From: Crotophaga sulcirostris
Taxonomy: Eukaryota > Chordata > Aves > Cuculiformes > Crotophagidae
Assembly (NCBI GenBank): GCA_013397455.1
Contig: VYZB01000079.1
Span: 688,248 to 752,247 of the forward strand
Direction: 5' to 3'
Length of the DNA: 64,000 bases
A program made the translations under genes and the position numbers. This document shows positions 27,841 to 41,201 of the stretch, piece by piece. The notes beneath the pieces were generated by a model, which did no database searches, was not told where the DNA came from, and saw only the letters and a list, made by a program, of their open reading frames with translations. The first letter of the stretch is position 1, and every line of letters starts with the position of its first letter.

Positions 27841-30342
27841 GTAATAAATGCAAAATGCAGTTCTGGAGGCTGGGACGGAGTGAATGAGTGGCTGAGAGGA
27901 AGAGAGAAGTGAGACTCATCCATGGCAGCACTAACTTTAATGAAAGGTAATAGTTAGCCAACTAGGTGAGCTCTTAGCCACCGAGCATTCAATGAGACCT
28001 GTGTTTTATAATGAGAACTCGCTAAGGAGTGCCCCCCAGTGGTACCCCTAGTTTACACCTATTCCAGGAGACAGCCTGTCCCAGCACTGGTCTTTTTGAG
28101 CTGGGGCAGCTCAAAACAACCAAAAAACTGTGTTGCTTCCTCTCCTCACCCTTAGTCCTTTTTCCTGTCATGTGAGAGGGTGATTTTTGGATGAACTAGA
28201 CTGTGTTGACCAATATGTGTTCCTGCGAAGCCCCACATGGAATTGTGGTATTCGTGAAGTTCTGTGCATGCCTTTGACAACTAAAAGAGTTTTCTAGGAG
28301 ACACGTCCTTCAAGCAAAGTGTTTTTCATGGATGTTTTTCTTTGAAAGATACTTGATCTGAAATAGCTGATGCAGAAACAGAATAAAAACTCTGGTCAAA
28401 AGCACAGTCGCTAATAGACGTGACCTGGTATATTGGACTACCAGAGGGACAATAAGAAGTTGGTGAGTTTTTGAGATTGGAGAGGAGCTTTATGTGGATG
28501 AAAACCAACTATTTTAGCTTTGGGGCAACTCAAACAGCAACTGAGAAAGTACACCACCAGTGGAAAAATTGCCACCATTTGCAAATGCAGATATTGTGAC
28601 CGTATTTGGAAACACTCAGAAAGATGTTTAGTTTTACTAATTTCCAGGCAGGGGTTGTTAACACTAGAATTAGAGCCAATACATTATGTACATCAGGTAA
28701 CTGGAGAACTGGCAGCGCTGTGGGGAACCTTGTTTAAGCTTGTTATGGTCTCTAGCCAGTTGGCTGCTATACAATTATTCCTTCTCAGCTTCAAATAAAA
28801 GATGGTGCAAGAATGAACAAGAAGCTAATTAGGCTCTGGGCTGCCTTTCTGTTGAATGTTGGATGTGTCGCTTTTTGTGAGTGCCAAGTGCTTTGGGAGG
28901 TGTGCCCAAAATCCTGAACGGAGCAGCATGGACACTTTCAACACCCTCCTTCCACATGCCGTGCCGCATGGCTTACACCTACGAGAAGACAAGGCGATTG
29001 CCATCGTGTTGATGTGTGGAGTTGTGAATGAGGGATTGCAGACCTGGTGCAGGGAGCTCCCATCAAGAAGTACAGAGATGCATTGCTAAGGATGCTTCAC
29101 AGTGCTACTGATTATGGGCATGATGATGTGCCTGAAGGCCAGCAGAACACCTTGTCTATGCTGTAACAGACTGTTTGCCTCTCAGCTGGATGGATTAGCT
29201 GGAGCATGGCATTGGAGCAATGGCACTTCTGCAGTGGAACTGCCTGGCTGATGTAGAGCAAAGGCAGAGCAAGCTCCTGGCTTATCTCTCCTTGTCCGTG
29301 TGTGGTCTAGACATTGACCTTAGTTACTATGCTGTAAGGAGCAGTATTGGGGTCAACTGTGTGGACACCAGCTAGGGCAGGGGGACACTGCTACCGGCCC
29401 AGAGCTCAGTCCTGCAGGCATGCATTAAGACTGGGAAAGGATTTTGGATGGAAGGGTTGCACGGACCCATCCAGCCCTTATCCAGAGGAGGAAGCAACGC
29501 TGGGCCCCAGGGGTTAAGTTTGCTCCGAAGGTCGGTGGGAAATTCCTTTCTCCTTTCCCTGCTTGCTCTCCCCATGCCGTTTGCTAGCCCCCTCCATCTC
29601 GGAGTTGTCATCACACTGAGCCCAGGTTCTCTGCTAGCTGTGGTCAAGAGAGCTGATGTGGTTCTTGCAGGTGACCCAGCCTAGAAATGTGCTCGAAGGA
29701 CTGCAAGTGACATCAGTAAAAGTGCTTTCACTGCTGAATCCTGCGGAGAGAATTTGCAGCCACCTTCTGAGCCCACATGAAATGCTTCCAGACTCCACTG
29801 AAATGAAGGATGTAAATTGAGAGAGCAGAAGCAGAAACCATTCAGTATAGCCTCAAGTTTCTACTGGCTGAGCTGGAAAATAGTTGGTAGAAGCTTCAGG
29901 GTACGAGCTGGTTTTGTTTTCTTGGTGCTGAATGCCCTCCATCACAAATTTAAGGCCAGTAAAAACCATGATGGCAAAAAATAATGGAAAATGGCAACCA
30001 TTCTCCTACAAGCTTGAACTGGAGAACTGATTTTGAGCCCTGCAGTGTTTCATACTTGTGTTACTGCTCCAGGCACCAGGAGTCAGGGTTTATGCCTGAT
30101 TTGGACTCTTCCCCCTCCCCCCCCCCCCCAACAAATATTGCATCATTTCTCAGCTAAGCAAGGATGGGCTCAGCATGAAGGGGTGCCGCTGCTCTTCTCT
30201 GCTGTGAACCTGGAACTGGGGACCCCTAAGAGTTGTGTGTTTTCACAGATGTGTGTTTAGCACCAACCTTGCATTTTCTGACTAACAAACATGATCTTTC
30301 TGTTGTTCCTCCCTATGGCACGTCCTAAATCCATCCCGGCAG
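27841..30342 (+). other. GRIP2: GRIP2 last intron (phase 0)
   Basis: A 2.5-kb GT-AG intron inside PDZ7. It has a C-rich run at 30111-30129 shortly upstream of the acceptor region. No exon or interspersed repeat is recognised. Confidence 0.85.
30111..30129. repeat. C-rich homopolymer tract
   Basis: Nineteen bases, all C except one T. Low complexity in the last GRIP2 intron, and prone to sequencing or assembly length error. Confidence 0.85.
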
Positions 30343-30540
30343 GTAAACCGCGTCCGAACGAGAGACTTTGACTGCTGTCTGGCTGTTCCCCTGATTTCGG
30401 AGGCTGGAGATAAACTGGACCTGGTGATTAGCCGAAACCCCTTGGCACTGGCTGCCAATGCTCCCCCGGAGGGGAACAGAGAGCTGCCAGCACAGGCAGC
30501 CCGTGGCGCCGAGATCAAGGCAAGCGTCCAGACGCTCTGA
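30343..30540 (+). CDS. GRIP2: GRIP2 terminal coding exon, end of PDZ7 and C-terminal tail
   Basis: The acceptor is CATCCCGGCAG. It encodes [20 protein letters not shown] and [15 protein letters not shown], completing PDZ7. [11 protein letters not shown] occupies the alpha-B helix position, matching DFDCCLVVPLIAESG in GRIP1 (recalled). A tail of about 30 Ala/Pro/Glu-rich residues with no clear similarity to GRIP1 follows, ending VQTL and TGA at 30538-30540. The extreme TL is shared with GRIP1 (TNTL), while the tail before it is divergent. The tail DNA is G/C-rich compared with the rest of the coding sequence. Confidence 0.96.
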   Translation, partial: VNRVRTRDFDCCLAVPLISEAGDKLDLVISRNPLALAANAPPEGNRELPAQAARGAEIKASVQTL

Positions 30541-32550
30541 ACAGCGGGAGCAGAGTGGATGATGCCTAAGAGCCTCCGCTGAGCCATTGTGGTATCTGGG
30601 GTGTTTTTCCTATTTTTTGCACTGGTATTTGTAAACGCTGTGTATACCATAACCTGCAAGTGGGGAGGTGGGTCTTCAGTGAGCTGTCAGCTGTAGACCG
30701 CCAAATACTGCTGGAAAGGTCAGAGCTGGATGTGCATCTCAGGCCTTTGGCAGCGCTGATGGTGGGATGAGCTGCCAATGGAAGGAGGGAACATCCACAA
30801 CCATTCCCTGTGGCAGGGCATCCCCCTGCTCTCTGGTTGTCAGGATGTGTGGGGTCCTGCCTCCAACATCCTCCTGACACTGAAGGCCTTGGCCATCCTG
30901 CAAACACACGTGGTGCTATTATGTTTCTTGTTTGCTTGATTAATCGCATACAGCAAAACTGAAACGCCTTTCCTTTTCTGTTGTGCCCAGCTCCAAGCTT
31001 TAAACACTCTGATAAATTGATTTCTGCAGCCCCCTGCACTCCTGGTACAGGGCTGTGGAGAGCCCTGTTTAAAAGACATTTCGAAATGTGCTTTAGAGTG
31101 AGGCAATTCTTGTTCAAAAATTGGTTTTGCAGCTGCCTCCTGCCAGCCCCATCCAGGGCTGGCTCACCCTGCAGTGGGATGAGGCACCTCATCTCACCAT
31201 CGATTCCCATGAGGTTCCCAATGTGGTTACCTGTGCAGGAGTAGTTACCTACAGAGAAGGAGGCCATACCCAAGGCTAAAGGCTTTGAAGAGCTGCCCAA
31301 ATCCCCAACCACCTTGTTTGTCTGGGCTTTATGGAGATCTCTTCCTTGCAAACCTGGCCTGTGCCTGCAAGTAAATAGCAGAATAGCAATCTTCCCAGGG
31401 CTGTCCCTTATGTTTTGAATTATGAAACCTTGTTGTCTCCTGTCAGTCAGTGGCATGTGAAACCCTTTGTTAGATGGAGGTTGTGTCCCACGTGGGCTGG
31501 GCAGTGTGTGTGTGCCCACGCAGGTTCAGCTGCTTCTCCCCGGTCCACCCACCTTTGCCTGTCACTGCCCTTTCTGTGGCTTTGCAAGCATGATGCCCTG
31601 TGGTCACTTCCCTCCCACCTGAGCCCCCCCAGCCCCGCGGAGAAGAGGGGCTGTGATGTTTCCATTGGTTTCCTCATCTGCCTGCTGTATTTCAGGTATT
31701 AGCACTTTATGATGATGTTCATGTCCTGGTGGTGGCGTGAGCCTGGCATTGCTTTCCCGGGGAAGGTTTGGGCACGGTGGAGATAAGGAGCATTGTTGGT
31801 CACACACCCACAGCCCCAGCTCCCACCACCCCCATTCCCTGCTCACCTTTTCAGTTCCCCCATCACCACCGGTGTGCCAGTGGTGTGTGTAGGGTGTCAG
31901 GTGGGTGTACACCACACTTTTGTTGCTTTGCTGAGCTAGGACTCATTCCTGCACTGTCCATCCCTGAGCCACTTTGCAACTCTGTCCCTCTGTGATAGTG
32001 CAACGTAAAGGGGTGCTTCTTCCAAACACGTGCCCAAGCCCACCCAGCTCTTTGTCATTGTAGCCATCTTCTCTTCGAGTATGCAATATCCCATACCATT
32101 GCTGCCACAACTAGAAAATGTGCCATAATTGATACTGTGGAGCATTGACAGTGCAGCCGAAAGTGTTTTTATATGCAATATTCTGAGCAGTGGAAGCTCA
32201 CTGTGGCTTCTCTTAGGTTTTTAATGAAGACTTTTATTAAAGGCTTTAAAAAAAAAAAGAGGAAGAAAAACTTGGTCCTTGTATCCCTTCCTATGCATTT
32301 TGAATGAGATGAAGATGAAATGCATTACTTAAATGTGTATTTTTATCCATATATTAGAGTGTATTCCTTGTAAAGTATTTTTATATGCCAATTTTCTTAT
32401 GTATCTATGAAAGCACAATATTTAAAAGTACTGCATTTCAAAGAATATTTTAGTCCTGTTTTGGACCTATTTGTAAATCTCTGTATATTTAAATGGGATT
32501 GCAATGACTTTGACTTTTTTTTTAATTAAATAAAAGCAAATGAAATTCAC
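30541..32550 (+). other. GRIP2: GRIP2 3'UTR
   Basis: About 2.0 kb from the stop codon to the poly(A) signal at 32529. The first kilobase is G/C-rich. The last 300 bases (from about 32230) become strongly A/U-rich, as vertebrate 3' ends often do. No splice-like break or transposon is seen. The end is inferred from the signal, not from transcript data. Confidence 0.75.
32525..32534 (+). terminator. GRIP2: GRIP2 poly(A) signal (overlapping ATTAAA and AATAAA)
   Basis: ATTAAA at 32525-32530 overlaps AATAAA at 32529-32534. A T/G-rich stretch (TTATTTTGGTT) follows about 18 bases downstream and would be the GU-rich downstream element, so cleavage is expected near 32550. Confidence 0.82.
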
Positions 32551-34819
32551 TTATTTTGGTTCATGACTTTTTATGCTGGAGGATGATAATGAGGCAGAAC
32601 TCTGCTTCTAGACCTGTTTTAATTTGCCAGAGGACCCCTAATTAATAGGCACCTCCAAGGACAAGGAGAAGAGCATGCAGGGGGAGGGGCACTGCTTGTA
32701 GGGCTACTGGTGTGGGGCTGGGGTTGTCCCTTGCCACTGTCTGGCAGTGGGAATTGGGGCCAGTTGCTTCCCTCCCTGTGGGCATGGAAGGAATTTTGCT
32801 GTAGCTCTTGGCGATAAGAGCTGGAAAAGTGAGTGCACATGATTACAGCATCACTCGCAACTTCACTTGGCCGGAAAGGAAAACTCACTGGGTTAAATGT
32901 CAAGGGTTCCCACACAAGGAAGTCTCCTTGGTTACTTCATGGCAAAACACTGAAGCAGCAAAGCACGTGGTGGTTGTGGCCATGGTGTGGATGTGGGAGT
33001 GTTTGCAAAACTATGGTTAATCCCTGGGGATGGGTTAGGAAGCTGCTGGAGGATGATGTGCTCAGCACCCTCCAGCTGTAGTGGGGTGCCCTGGGGAGCT
33101 GTACTGTGGTGGCCAAATCATCCTACCTCTGCAACCAGATGTCCAAAGAGACGACTGCTGTCAACTTACAACACCATTCCTTGTGACGCTATGTTGAGGA
33201 TTTCTTCTCTTTGCTCTTACAAAGGGGTCTGGGCACCCCAGGCTGCAGTGCTCCCTGGATAAGGCCATACAGCATCTCTGCTCACTGGCAAGGAAAGGGT
33301 GAGCTGGGTTTTGCAACTCTTCATGGCCAAGCAGGCAACGCAGGAATTTTTGGAGGCTGAGCATGGAAATGCTCCTGGTTAGACCTGGGGAATCATTGCC
33401 ATGTAAACAAGCCTTATCAGCCATCTCTGGTTGCCCTCTTGGGCACAGACTTCAGAACAAGGCCCTTCACACGTTTGGCACCGGGGACTTCCCAACGCTG
33501 CCCGGAGCCAACCGAGGCGCCGGGGCGATGGCAGGTTTAACGAGTACCCACGCAACGTGACTGATGGGGTTTTGGTGTGGGTACCAGGTAAAAGGTTAGC
33601 ACGGTGCTGATCCTCTGGTATGTGCTGCCAGTTGCCCTGGTGGGCAGCGAATCCTCCTGCTAATGTCACCTTGTGTCCTATGGACCTTGGCTGAGGGGGG
33701 TGACCACAGCTATGGGCAGGTGACAGCTGCCCAGGGCAGGTCCATGAAGCCCTTGGGCAGCAGCTCATGGCACTTTTAGTAGCTTTTGAAGTTGTTTATC
33801 TCATTTTAACCTGATGCACATTGCTGTCTGTGCTGGTATGAGGCTGCTCAGCGCAAGCATTGCAGGCTTCACTTGATGGGAGGAGAAATCCCTGACAAAG
33901 AAGTCCTCAAATCACACCCAGCAAAACAACCAACGGAGCCAAAAACCCGCCCAAAATAAAGACAGCTGTGGGCTAATCCTGGGCATGGGGTGCTGGAGCC
34001 TGAGCAGTGATTAGGGCCTGATGTATGAGAGCCAGGCAGCTTTACCTTTCACAAATAGCAGCCACCTACGCGTTGGTGTTTGTTGTTTTTGCTTTTTTAA
34101 TTTCCCTGCCTCAAATCAGGACTTAAAGCAAGGCCTCTCTGGTTTAACCTTCACCTGCTTGACTGAACAGACCACCAGCGAGCCTTAAATGACCAGTCCT
34201 GTACATCAGGAAACTGAATGTTGTGTGTGGTTTTATTTGGTTTTTTTTTTTTTTTCTTCCTGTTGGGCTTTTCTGCTGTATTTGACACAGCTGAGACTTC
34301 TGACACAGCTGACCAAAGTGATAACCCTCACGGTGTGATGGTGTGTACAGAAATACAGCTGGGGAGGGTGGAGGTGGCCAGTGCTTAGGGTCTGGTTGGG
34401 TTGGTTAGCAGTGAGAAATCGTTTTCTTTTGCATCACTTGTTTTTCTTGGTTGTTTTTTGGGGGTCATCTTTGTTTTTGTGTTTTGTTTTTTTTTTTTAA
34501 ATTATTAAACTGTCATTATTCCAACCCACAAATTTTTGCACTATTACTCTTCTGATTCTCTCCCTATCTCACCGGGAGAGCGAGCAGCTGTGTGGGGCAC
34601 AGCTCCTGGCTGAGGTGAAAGGATAACTGACATGAAGTCAGACAGTAAGTTATGCCAAGGAGCTTAGTAAGCTGGGCATATTATATATAGAAAAATGGAG
34701 TATTTTATAAAGACCAAAAAAAAAAAAAACCCCAAACCAACAATCCCATAATAAATAATAGGCTTAAAGGAAGAACTGAGCTACTAGAAGACCAAAAGAA
34801 AAAAGCATCCAAGAGCATA
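32551..34819. other. intergenic spacer between the GRIP2 and SLC6A6 3' ends
   Basis: About 2.3 kb with no coding exon, RNA gene or transposon that I can recognise. It contains T-rich tracts at 34241-34255 and near 34488-34499. A further + strand AATAAA near 33953 could be a downstream GRIP2 end. Confidence 0.7.
34241..34255. repeat. T homopolymer tract
   Basis: Fifteen T bases in the spacer, with further T-rich sequence around it. Confidence 0.9.
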
Positions 34820-34837
34820 GCTGGTTATAAAGGAAAG

Positions 34838-34843
34838 TTTTAT
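34838..34843 (-). terminator. SLC6A6: SLC6A6 distal poly(A) signal (AATAAA)
   Basis: On the - strand AATAAA lies in a strongly A/U-rich last 300 bases that looks like a vertebrate 3'UTR end, and U-rich sequence follows. Cleavage is expected about 15-20 bases on, near 34820. The distal end is assigned by sequence alone. Confidence 0.65.
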
Positions 34844-36273
34844 TTTCAGTTATAAGGTGATTACAAACTCATCTAAAAAAGCAAAGATGACTTAAAAATA
34901 TCCATATACATTTTCATTTATCTAAAAAGCAAAACAGAAACTGCAAAATACAAACATTTACCATATACACAAAGGCTAGGAGTTTTAGGATTAAATTACA
35001 CTCCAGGTTTTTTTTTTTTTCTTTTTTTTCTCATTTTTCAAATACAAATATTCCATTTTGGAACAACAAAAAATGTTTTAAATATATTTTAAAGTTTTTT
35101 TTCTTAAAAAAAAAAAAGTTCAGATGACATTTCTAAGGAGACCATCGTTGACGCTGCCTCCTCGCTGTATGTGCTACTCATCACATTACTGTAGTCACAG
35201 TTGCTAGGAATTTAAATAATAAAAAAAATCACCACTGTTTAGCCAAATACATCAAACAAGATGGACCACCTCTTATAACATGAAGTCCCTGGCAAAGTTA
35301 TCAGGTAACAACCACAATGTTACACTGGAGAAAACCAACATCCTATTGAACAACAAGCACTTCAGAACAGTATTGGGATGCTGCAATGCTGAGAGACCGT
35401 CGCTGGCTTCCAGGATGGGAGCAGATGACAAACTTGTTCAACTTGCTTCCCAAGGTATGGGTTTGGGGTATTTTTTTTTTTGTATTTTTTTTTTCCAGCC
35501 TCTCAACATGATTTTGCCACTGTTCTCATTTTTTTTTCTTTATATATTGAAAAAAAAAAAATCTTTTTAACATCTCAACTGCAGCAGTAGATAGATTTAG
35601 AAACAGTATGTATCATGCTAACACGTACTATGCTACAGGACCGAACCCTTCCCCCGCATATGCACGCACACATGCACAGCTCCTTAGCATAACCAATTTT
35701 CACTTTTTTTTTTTTTCCTTTTTTTTTAAGCTATATTTTTCACCATTATTTCTTCTGATTTTTCAAGGCCATGTTCTCCCTGTGCTGCAAATGGGAAAGT
35801 GAGCAACACTGTCCCTCTGTGCACCACAGAGTCAAACCCTGGGGAGGAAACCTCCAGAAACTCGCTTCTTTTTAAAATGTCTGTAATTTGCTTTACTCCT
35901 AAAGCTCAGGGTTGTGTAAAGCTTGTGGCAATTCAGTTCTGACACTGTTACAGGTTATTTCAAATTACGACACAGCAGTGACACAAAAAGGCTGTGTCTG
36001 CTGCCATTCACTAGTCCTGCAATACCAACAGGGTCAGGCCCTTTTTCCATTGCAAAATTAAAGTTTTCCACCTTTGATGGGGATGGCAGTAATTAGTTTT
36101 CCTAATGCCTTCAGCCTGCAAAATGCCAGGGTTGCTCTTTTTTTTTTTTTAATTCAAATGGTGTTGGAAGCGTTTTCTGCTCTTGTTTTAGGACACGAGT
36201 ACACTGAAGTCACCGAAATTGAAATTCACCCTGACAACTGAAAAAAGTCATAAAAACTTTTACTTTTTTTCTG

Positions 36274-36279
36274 TTTATT
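36274..36279 (-). terminator. SLC6A6: candidate internal SLC6A6 poly(A) signal
   Basis: AATAAA on the - strand (TTTATT on the + strand) within the long 3'UTR. Use is unproven. Confidence 0.35.
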
Positions 36280-37678
36280 TTTTAGCAGAAAGAAACAAAT
36301 TCTTTTTTTTTTAATTTCATTTTTTAAAAAAGCAGATGAGCATTATCCCTGTACAGGTTAATTTTGGACTGGCAGAAAAGAGCCATGATCTGGTGGAGGT
36401 TGCAGGGCTGGAATGGGCAGTTTTCCAGGTGGGACTGGTGCTGCTTATACTCAAGCCTTCCTTGAGCAAGCTTTCCCAGAAATGCAAATTGAATAGAATA
36501 TTTTTGTGACCAAACTATGGAGCTGAGGGGCCTCTTTTGCACTAGTTCATGGATTTCTTAGGTGTAGAGTGTTACCCAATCACCTGAATACTTTCTTAAG
36601 CTTATCCTTGTTTACAAGAAATAAAACAAGCTACTAGGGTCTCGTAGTTCTGACTTCTGCTCATGCAAATATACAAATACACAACTACACATCAATCCTA
36701 ACCACAAGGCTTTGGATGCTGATTTTGGAGAAAACAAGTCCAAGGCAGCTACCTGAACCCACATCACACTCGACCTCCCACACCAGGAGCCATATGGCAC
36801 TTGCAAGGAGCCAAGAGAGTTTTCAAGTCCAACATTAACGCTTCCTTGGAGGGGTCATGGTACACAATTTTGTCATTACTTTCCCTTTTCTACCACCCCC
36901 AATTTATGAAAGGTTTTTTAGACACCCTGGCAGGTTGGCTCTCTGCAGGCAAGTGGTGCCTAAACCTCTCAATCCTAAACAGCTCTGCAAGATTTACACA
37001 CAAGATTTGCAGCCTAGGAATAGAAGCAATGTCCCCACTTCTGCATATGAATACAAAGGTGGCAGTTATTTTGTTTACAGTCTACTTAAACAGAGTTATT
37101 TTTAATAGTTTTTTTTTACTAGAAGTGAGAAACTTCCATTAAAGCTCCTGGAAATGATGTCAGTGTCATCTTTTTTCCTAGTGTACTTGAGCTGCTTAAC
37201 TAACTTGTCCACTCCATTCAACACACAGCTTATTTAACATTTTATATACATTATGCCTCCATGAACGATCCTGCAGTGACCACAAGACGTGGAAGCTAAT
37301 AATCAGTTATTCAAAAACGTTCAAATCCTTCTCCCATGGATGGAGTTTTGCTATTGGTGCAACAAGTGGGAGCTTTGAACCCAAGTGTGACAAGCACGAC
37401 CTCAATGAAACTAAGTCCCCTTAGCAAATAAAAACAGACCAGTAGGAGACTTGTAAAAGGCCAATTGAATGAAAATGTCCATGTGTCTTCAGATCTACTT
37501 GGCTTTAATGCTGAGACAGAGGGGAGGAACCGGGAGTATCTGCAGTTGAGAAAGAAGGATGCACACAGGACTGCTGCAGAAGATACCATCCTAGTGGTGA
37601 CATTAAAGGCTCTGCTGATGGTTGTTGGTTTGGGGTTTTTTAATGTGTTTAACAGCAATTGTAAGGCTGCAGCTCTGC

Positions 37679-37694
37679 TTTTTTTTTTTTTTTT
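37679..37694. repeat. T homopolymer tract
   Basis: An uninterrupted T run of about 16 bases (A run in the SLC6A6 transcript) followed by CTTTTC. It could prime oligo(dT) internally in cDNA libraries. Confidence 0.88.
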
Positions 37695-38330
37695 CTTTTC
37701 TTTCCCTCTTCTCCCCAAGCAAAGAACAGCAGTGAAAATGAGATTTGCTGAGCTGTTTCAGTAGACCATTCCTAAATCCCCTCCACTCCAGGAGCTGTGC
37801 TGCAGCTATGGGGTAACCACCAGTGTTTTTCTAGATGGCAAATACAGCTTCTAGGCTTTTGTATTTTCATTTACAAACACAAGAACAAATCCATTGTGGA
37901 CCTACTATCTTACACTTTAAAGAGGACTTTGCTAAGTGTGTGGATCTGTTTGGACCAGATGAAAAGGAAAGCTATGCATAAGGAAAATGAAAACCATAAT
38001 AACAACAACAATAAAAACCAGTTCTATTTATGAAATCATACTGTTTAAATATCAAAATACAGACTACTGGTAAAGTCCCTTACAATAGATGCCCATTCAG
38101 TGAGATCATAACTAGTGACAGGTGAACTGAAAAAGACTGGAAAATTGAGAAAAAAAAAAGAAACAGGTCGGACAACCTTGTGGGGCAAATGCTCCCCTTT
38201 ACTTTTCTACCATCTCTTGATTTCAGTTCAGCCTGAATAAATACTGCTGAAAATCTGCCGTTTTCAAGCCCAGAAGAACCCATGAATACAAAAGTACGTG
38301 AAATATGTAAAGGTGTGGAGTTGGTCTTGT

Positions 38331-38336
38331 TTTATT
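38331..38336 (-). terminator. SLC6A6: candidate internal SLC6A6 poly(A) signal
   Basis: AATAAA on the - strand inside the long 3'UTR, about 3.4 kb past the stop. Use is unproven. Confidence 0.35.
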
Positions 38337-39170
38337 CTGGTTTTAAACTCAGGGATCTGGTTCTAGAGCTCTCATGGCAAAACCAGCTTTTCCCTGGCTC
38401 CCAACCAGTTCATCTATGACTAGTCATGATATTCTAATACAGAGTTTGTCATTTACATAGAATAGGTCAAACAGGTCACAAGTGTTTAAACAAGTAAATT
38501 AGCAAAAAAAAAATCAAATGTATTTGCAGTCAGAAATAGGTAGAAACCAGCGATTTTGTAAAAAACATTTTTTTAATAAAGTTGGCAGAGAATCATGTTG
38601 AAATGCAAATTTATCACCAAGAAAAGTTCAGAAATTTGATAAAAGTGTTAGGAAAACTCCCCAAAACTGTAAAAATGTGAGTGTGCCCATTGGAACTCAA
38701 ACTGCAGATAAAATAAGAATTAAGATTTTTTTTTTGGAGGGGAGAGAAGAGGGGAACTCTTTTCCAGAAACAAATTTTTCTTAGCTCTGTATGAGTCCCA
38801 GCCCTCCCTTGCAGTCATGCTGAAGAGCACAGCAGGGTCAGAGAAGTTTACCCAGAGAACGCTTCAATGAGGTTGTTGCATACGTGCAAGACATTTTTCA
38901 CTTGGTACATGGAAGCAACTGATTTGAATGGCACAGTTTATATTGAAATGGGGCTGGGTTCTAGTTGTACTTCAAAAAGTGTAGTATTAGCCCTCTGGTT
39001 CTTCATGCAAAGACTCTCTCCACAATGCAGGAGATGGCTAAATACCCAGCTGGCTTGCTTGAGACATCTTTGATGTAGCCAAACCATATTTTCCCTAACT
39101 AAACTTTGTCTCGGCTCTATAGCACAGATGTGATGTGCAAACTATATCTCAAACACAGCTGTATGACAAT

Positions 39171-39187
39171 GTATATATATATATATA
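39171..39187. repeat. AT dinucleotide repeat
   Basis: About eight AT units in the SLC6A6 3'UTR. Short, possibly length-variable. Confidence 0.85.
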
Positions 39188-39387
39188 AAAATAAATCAAG
39201 CATCAGTGTTTAATCTGCTCTCAAAAAACACATTAATTCAGACACCTTAACCTGCTACTCTCTCTTCACCCAGGCAAGCATGCCCGTTTACTGCAGACAC
39301 CAACTATAAAAAAAGAAATGAGGGTTCAACCTGAAGCCCAGTAAGCTCTTTGATTACACTTACTTGCCTTTCTGGTCAAAGGCTATT

Positions 39388-39405
39388 AAAAAAAAAAAAA
39401 AAAAA
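39388..39405. repeat. A homopolymer tract
   Basis: About 18 A bases on the + strand, so a U tract in the SLC6A6 transcript. Confidence 0.88.
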
Positions 39406-41201
39406 GAGGTGTATGAATTTTCTTTAATTTGGGCGCATCTGATAACACTCACTAGCTCAATGAATTTCTCCAGTGACCTTTGGACGGCTATTGCCACCAC
39501 CCAGTAGGTGACACCAGATGTTCTCCATCTCCAGCTGTGTAAAAGTTTCATCTATAACTCTCACAATACAGCAACCAGAAAAAGAAAACAACAGCAGTTC
39601 TGCCATGGCTGGTTTTGTTACTGCAATTCAGCTATCTGATGTAAAAATGCGTATGGATTCAAACTAGAAAGATTTTGAAAGTTATAGATGCAGTCATCTT
39701 TTCCTCCTCCCCATTACTTTGGTCCATCTCCTTTTTGTTTACATCATCTCTTTTCTGTTACAGGAAAACCAACAAGCTTGTGCTTCTGCAGCCAATCAGC
39801 CCATGGGACAACAAAAAATAAAACAAAACTACTGTGTAGGAATGTTAAGAACTGGATATGTTCCTGTTCAAATGACAAACTCTGCCCTGACAGACTAAGC
39901 TGACAGCAGAATAAGCAGATACAAACTGTGCTTTTATCAAGCATTTCCTCTAAATACCTTTGGACAGCTGAACTGTGGTATCCTAAGAAGAAAAAACCCT
40001 CTCCCTCTCATACACTGCCCACAAGAAAAGGCTGAGTTTTGCCAGAGAACCTGTTCCCAGCACAACCTGCTCAAGTCTAAAAAAAAAAGGAAAGAAAAAA
40101 AAGAAAAAGGCTTTTGCCCATATTATGGAAGGTCTTCAGGCAGCAATTTCCCATGGAAACATCCACCTGGTCCACACGAAGCGGAACCCCATCCTTGTAG
40201 TGGTTTCTCTTCCCTCCCCAGTCTAAGCTGGAATGGCACAGAATTAATTCCTTCTGACCAAATACAAAATATTTCAGTGTTACATGTTCCCTTTGCTTTC
40301 ACTTAAAATCGCAAAACCTGTTTCTTCAGCAGGTAAGATTCCTAAGCCTCAGAAACATGTCTGCCACCCCCACCCTCCACCCTACCCCCCAAATAATAAA
40401 ATTACAGTTTAACCCAATGATGGGTAAGGAGACTCAGGGCGCTGGGTCCATTGCTGCAGTTTAGTAACATGGGACAAGGGACTTAGTCCTTTTGTCTGTT
40501 CCCCCAACAGCAACCAACCCCCCTAAATAAATAAATAAAGCAAATCCTGATTACCAAACTTGGCAAAGCATTTTTGAGATACATGGATGAAAAGCACCTG
40601 TTTGCTGAGTGATATTATTATCTTCATTACTATTATTATTAACAACTTGTCTGTTATAAATATCGGTTGCACCAGGCGTAGGTGAGTGGTTTTGTTCCCC
40701 CTGTCGGAGATGACCTGGTTTGTGTTCACCTTTGGATGGTCAGAGCCACACGGGACTCTTTTTCTGCTCGAAACCAAAGTCCAATAATTAATATGCAAAC
40801 AAATGAGCAAGCAAACATCTGAAGCCCCAGGAGGGGCAGGTGCTGCTTTTCCCCACTCAGCTCCAGGGCACTCACCCCTGCTGCCCCTTCTAGTTTGCAG
40901 AATTCAAGTTTACACCAGTGCCTCCACACTAAAATACGCTTTGCTGGAAAACTCAGGAGCAGGTGCTCAACTGCCCCACTCACACACAAACAGCAGGCAT
41001 TTCACTTAAGTTAAAAACCCCCAAAAACCTAAAAAAGAGAAAAAAAAGAGTGAACTATGCCAAATCCTGCAAACCGCTTCCTAAAATCCTCCTCTCATCT
41101 GTGTGACAACGCTGCTCTTGGGAGGGATGGCTGCAAGGCTTTTCACACCCAGCTTCTCTGCCTCCCTCACAAACACTCAGCTCCAGCTGCCTGGCTCTAT
41201 C

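Noticed and set aside
27841..27912. Extension of the PDZ7 exon into the intron
   Set aside because: The open frame continues 24 codons past CAG/GTAATA, but PDZ7 continues properly only in the exon at 30343. Read-through would truncate the domain.
38574..38579. AATAAA on the + strand
   Set aside because: It lies on the wrong strand for SLC6A6 and 6 kb beyond the GRIP2 end. Other + strand copies near 40527-40538 were set aside for the same reason.
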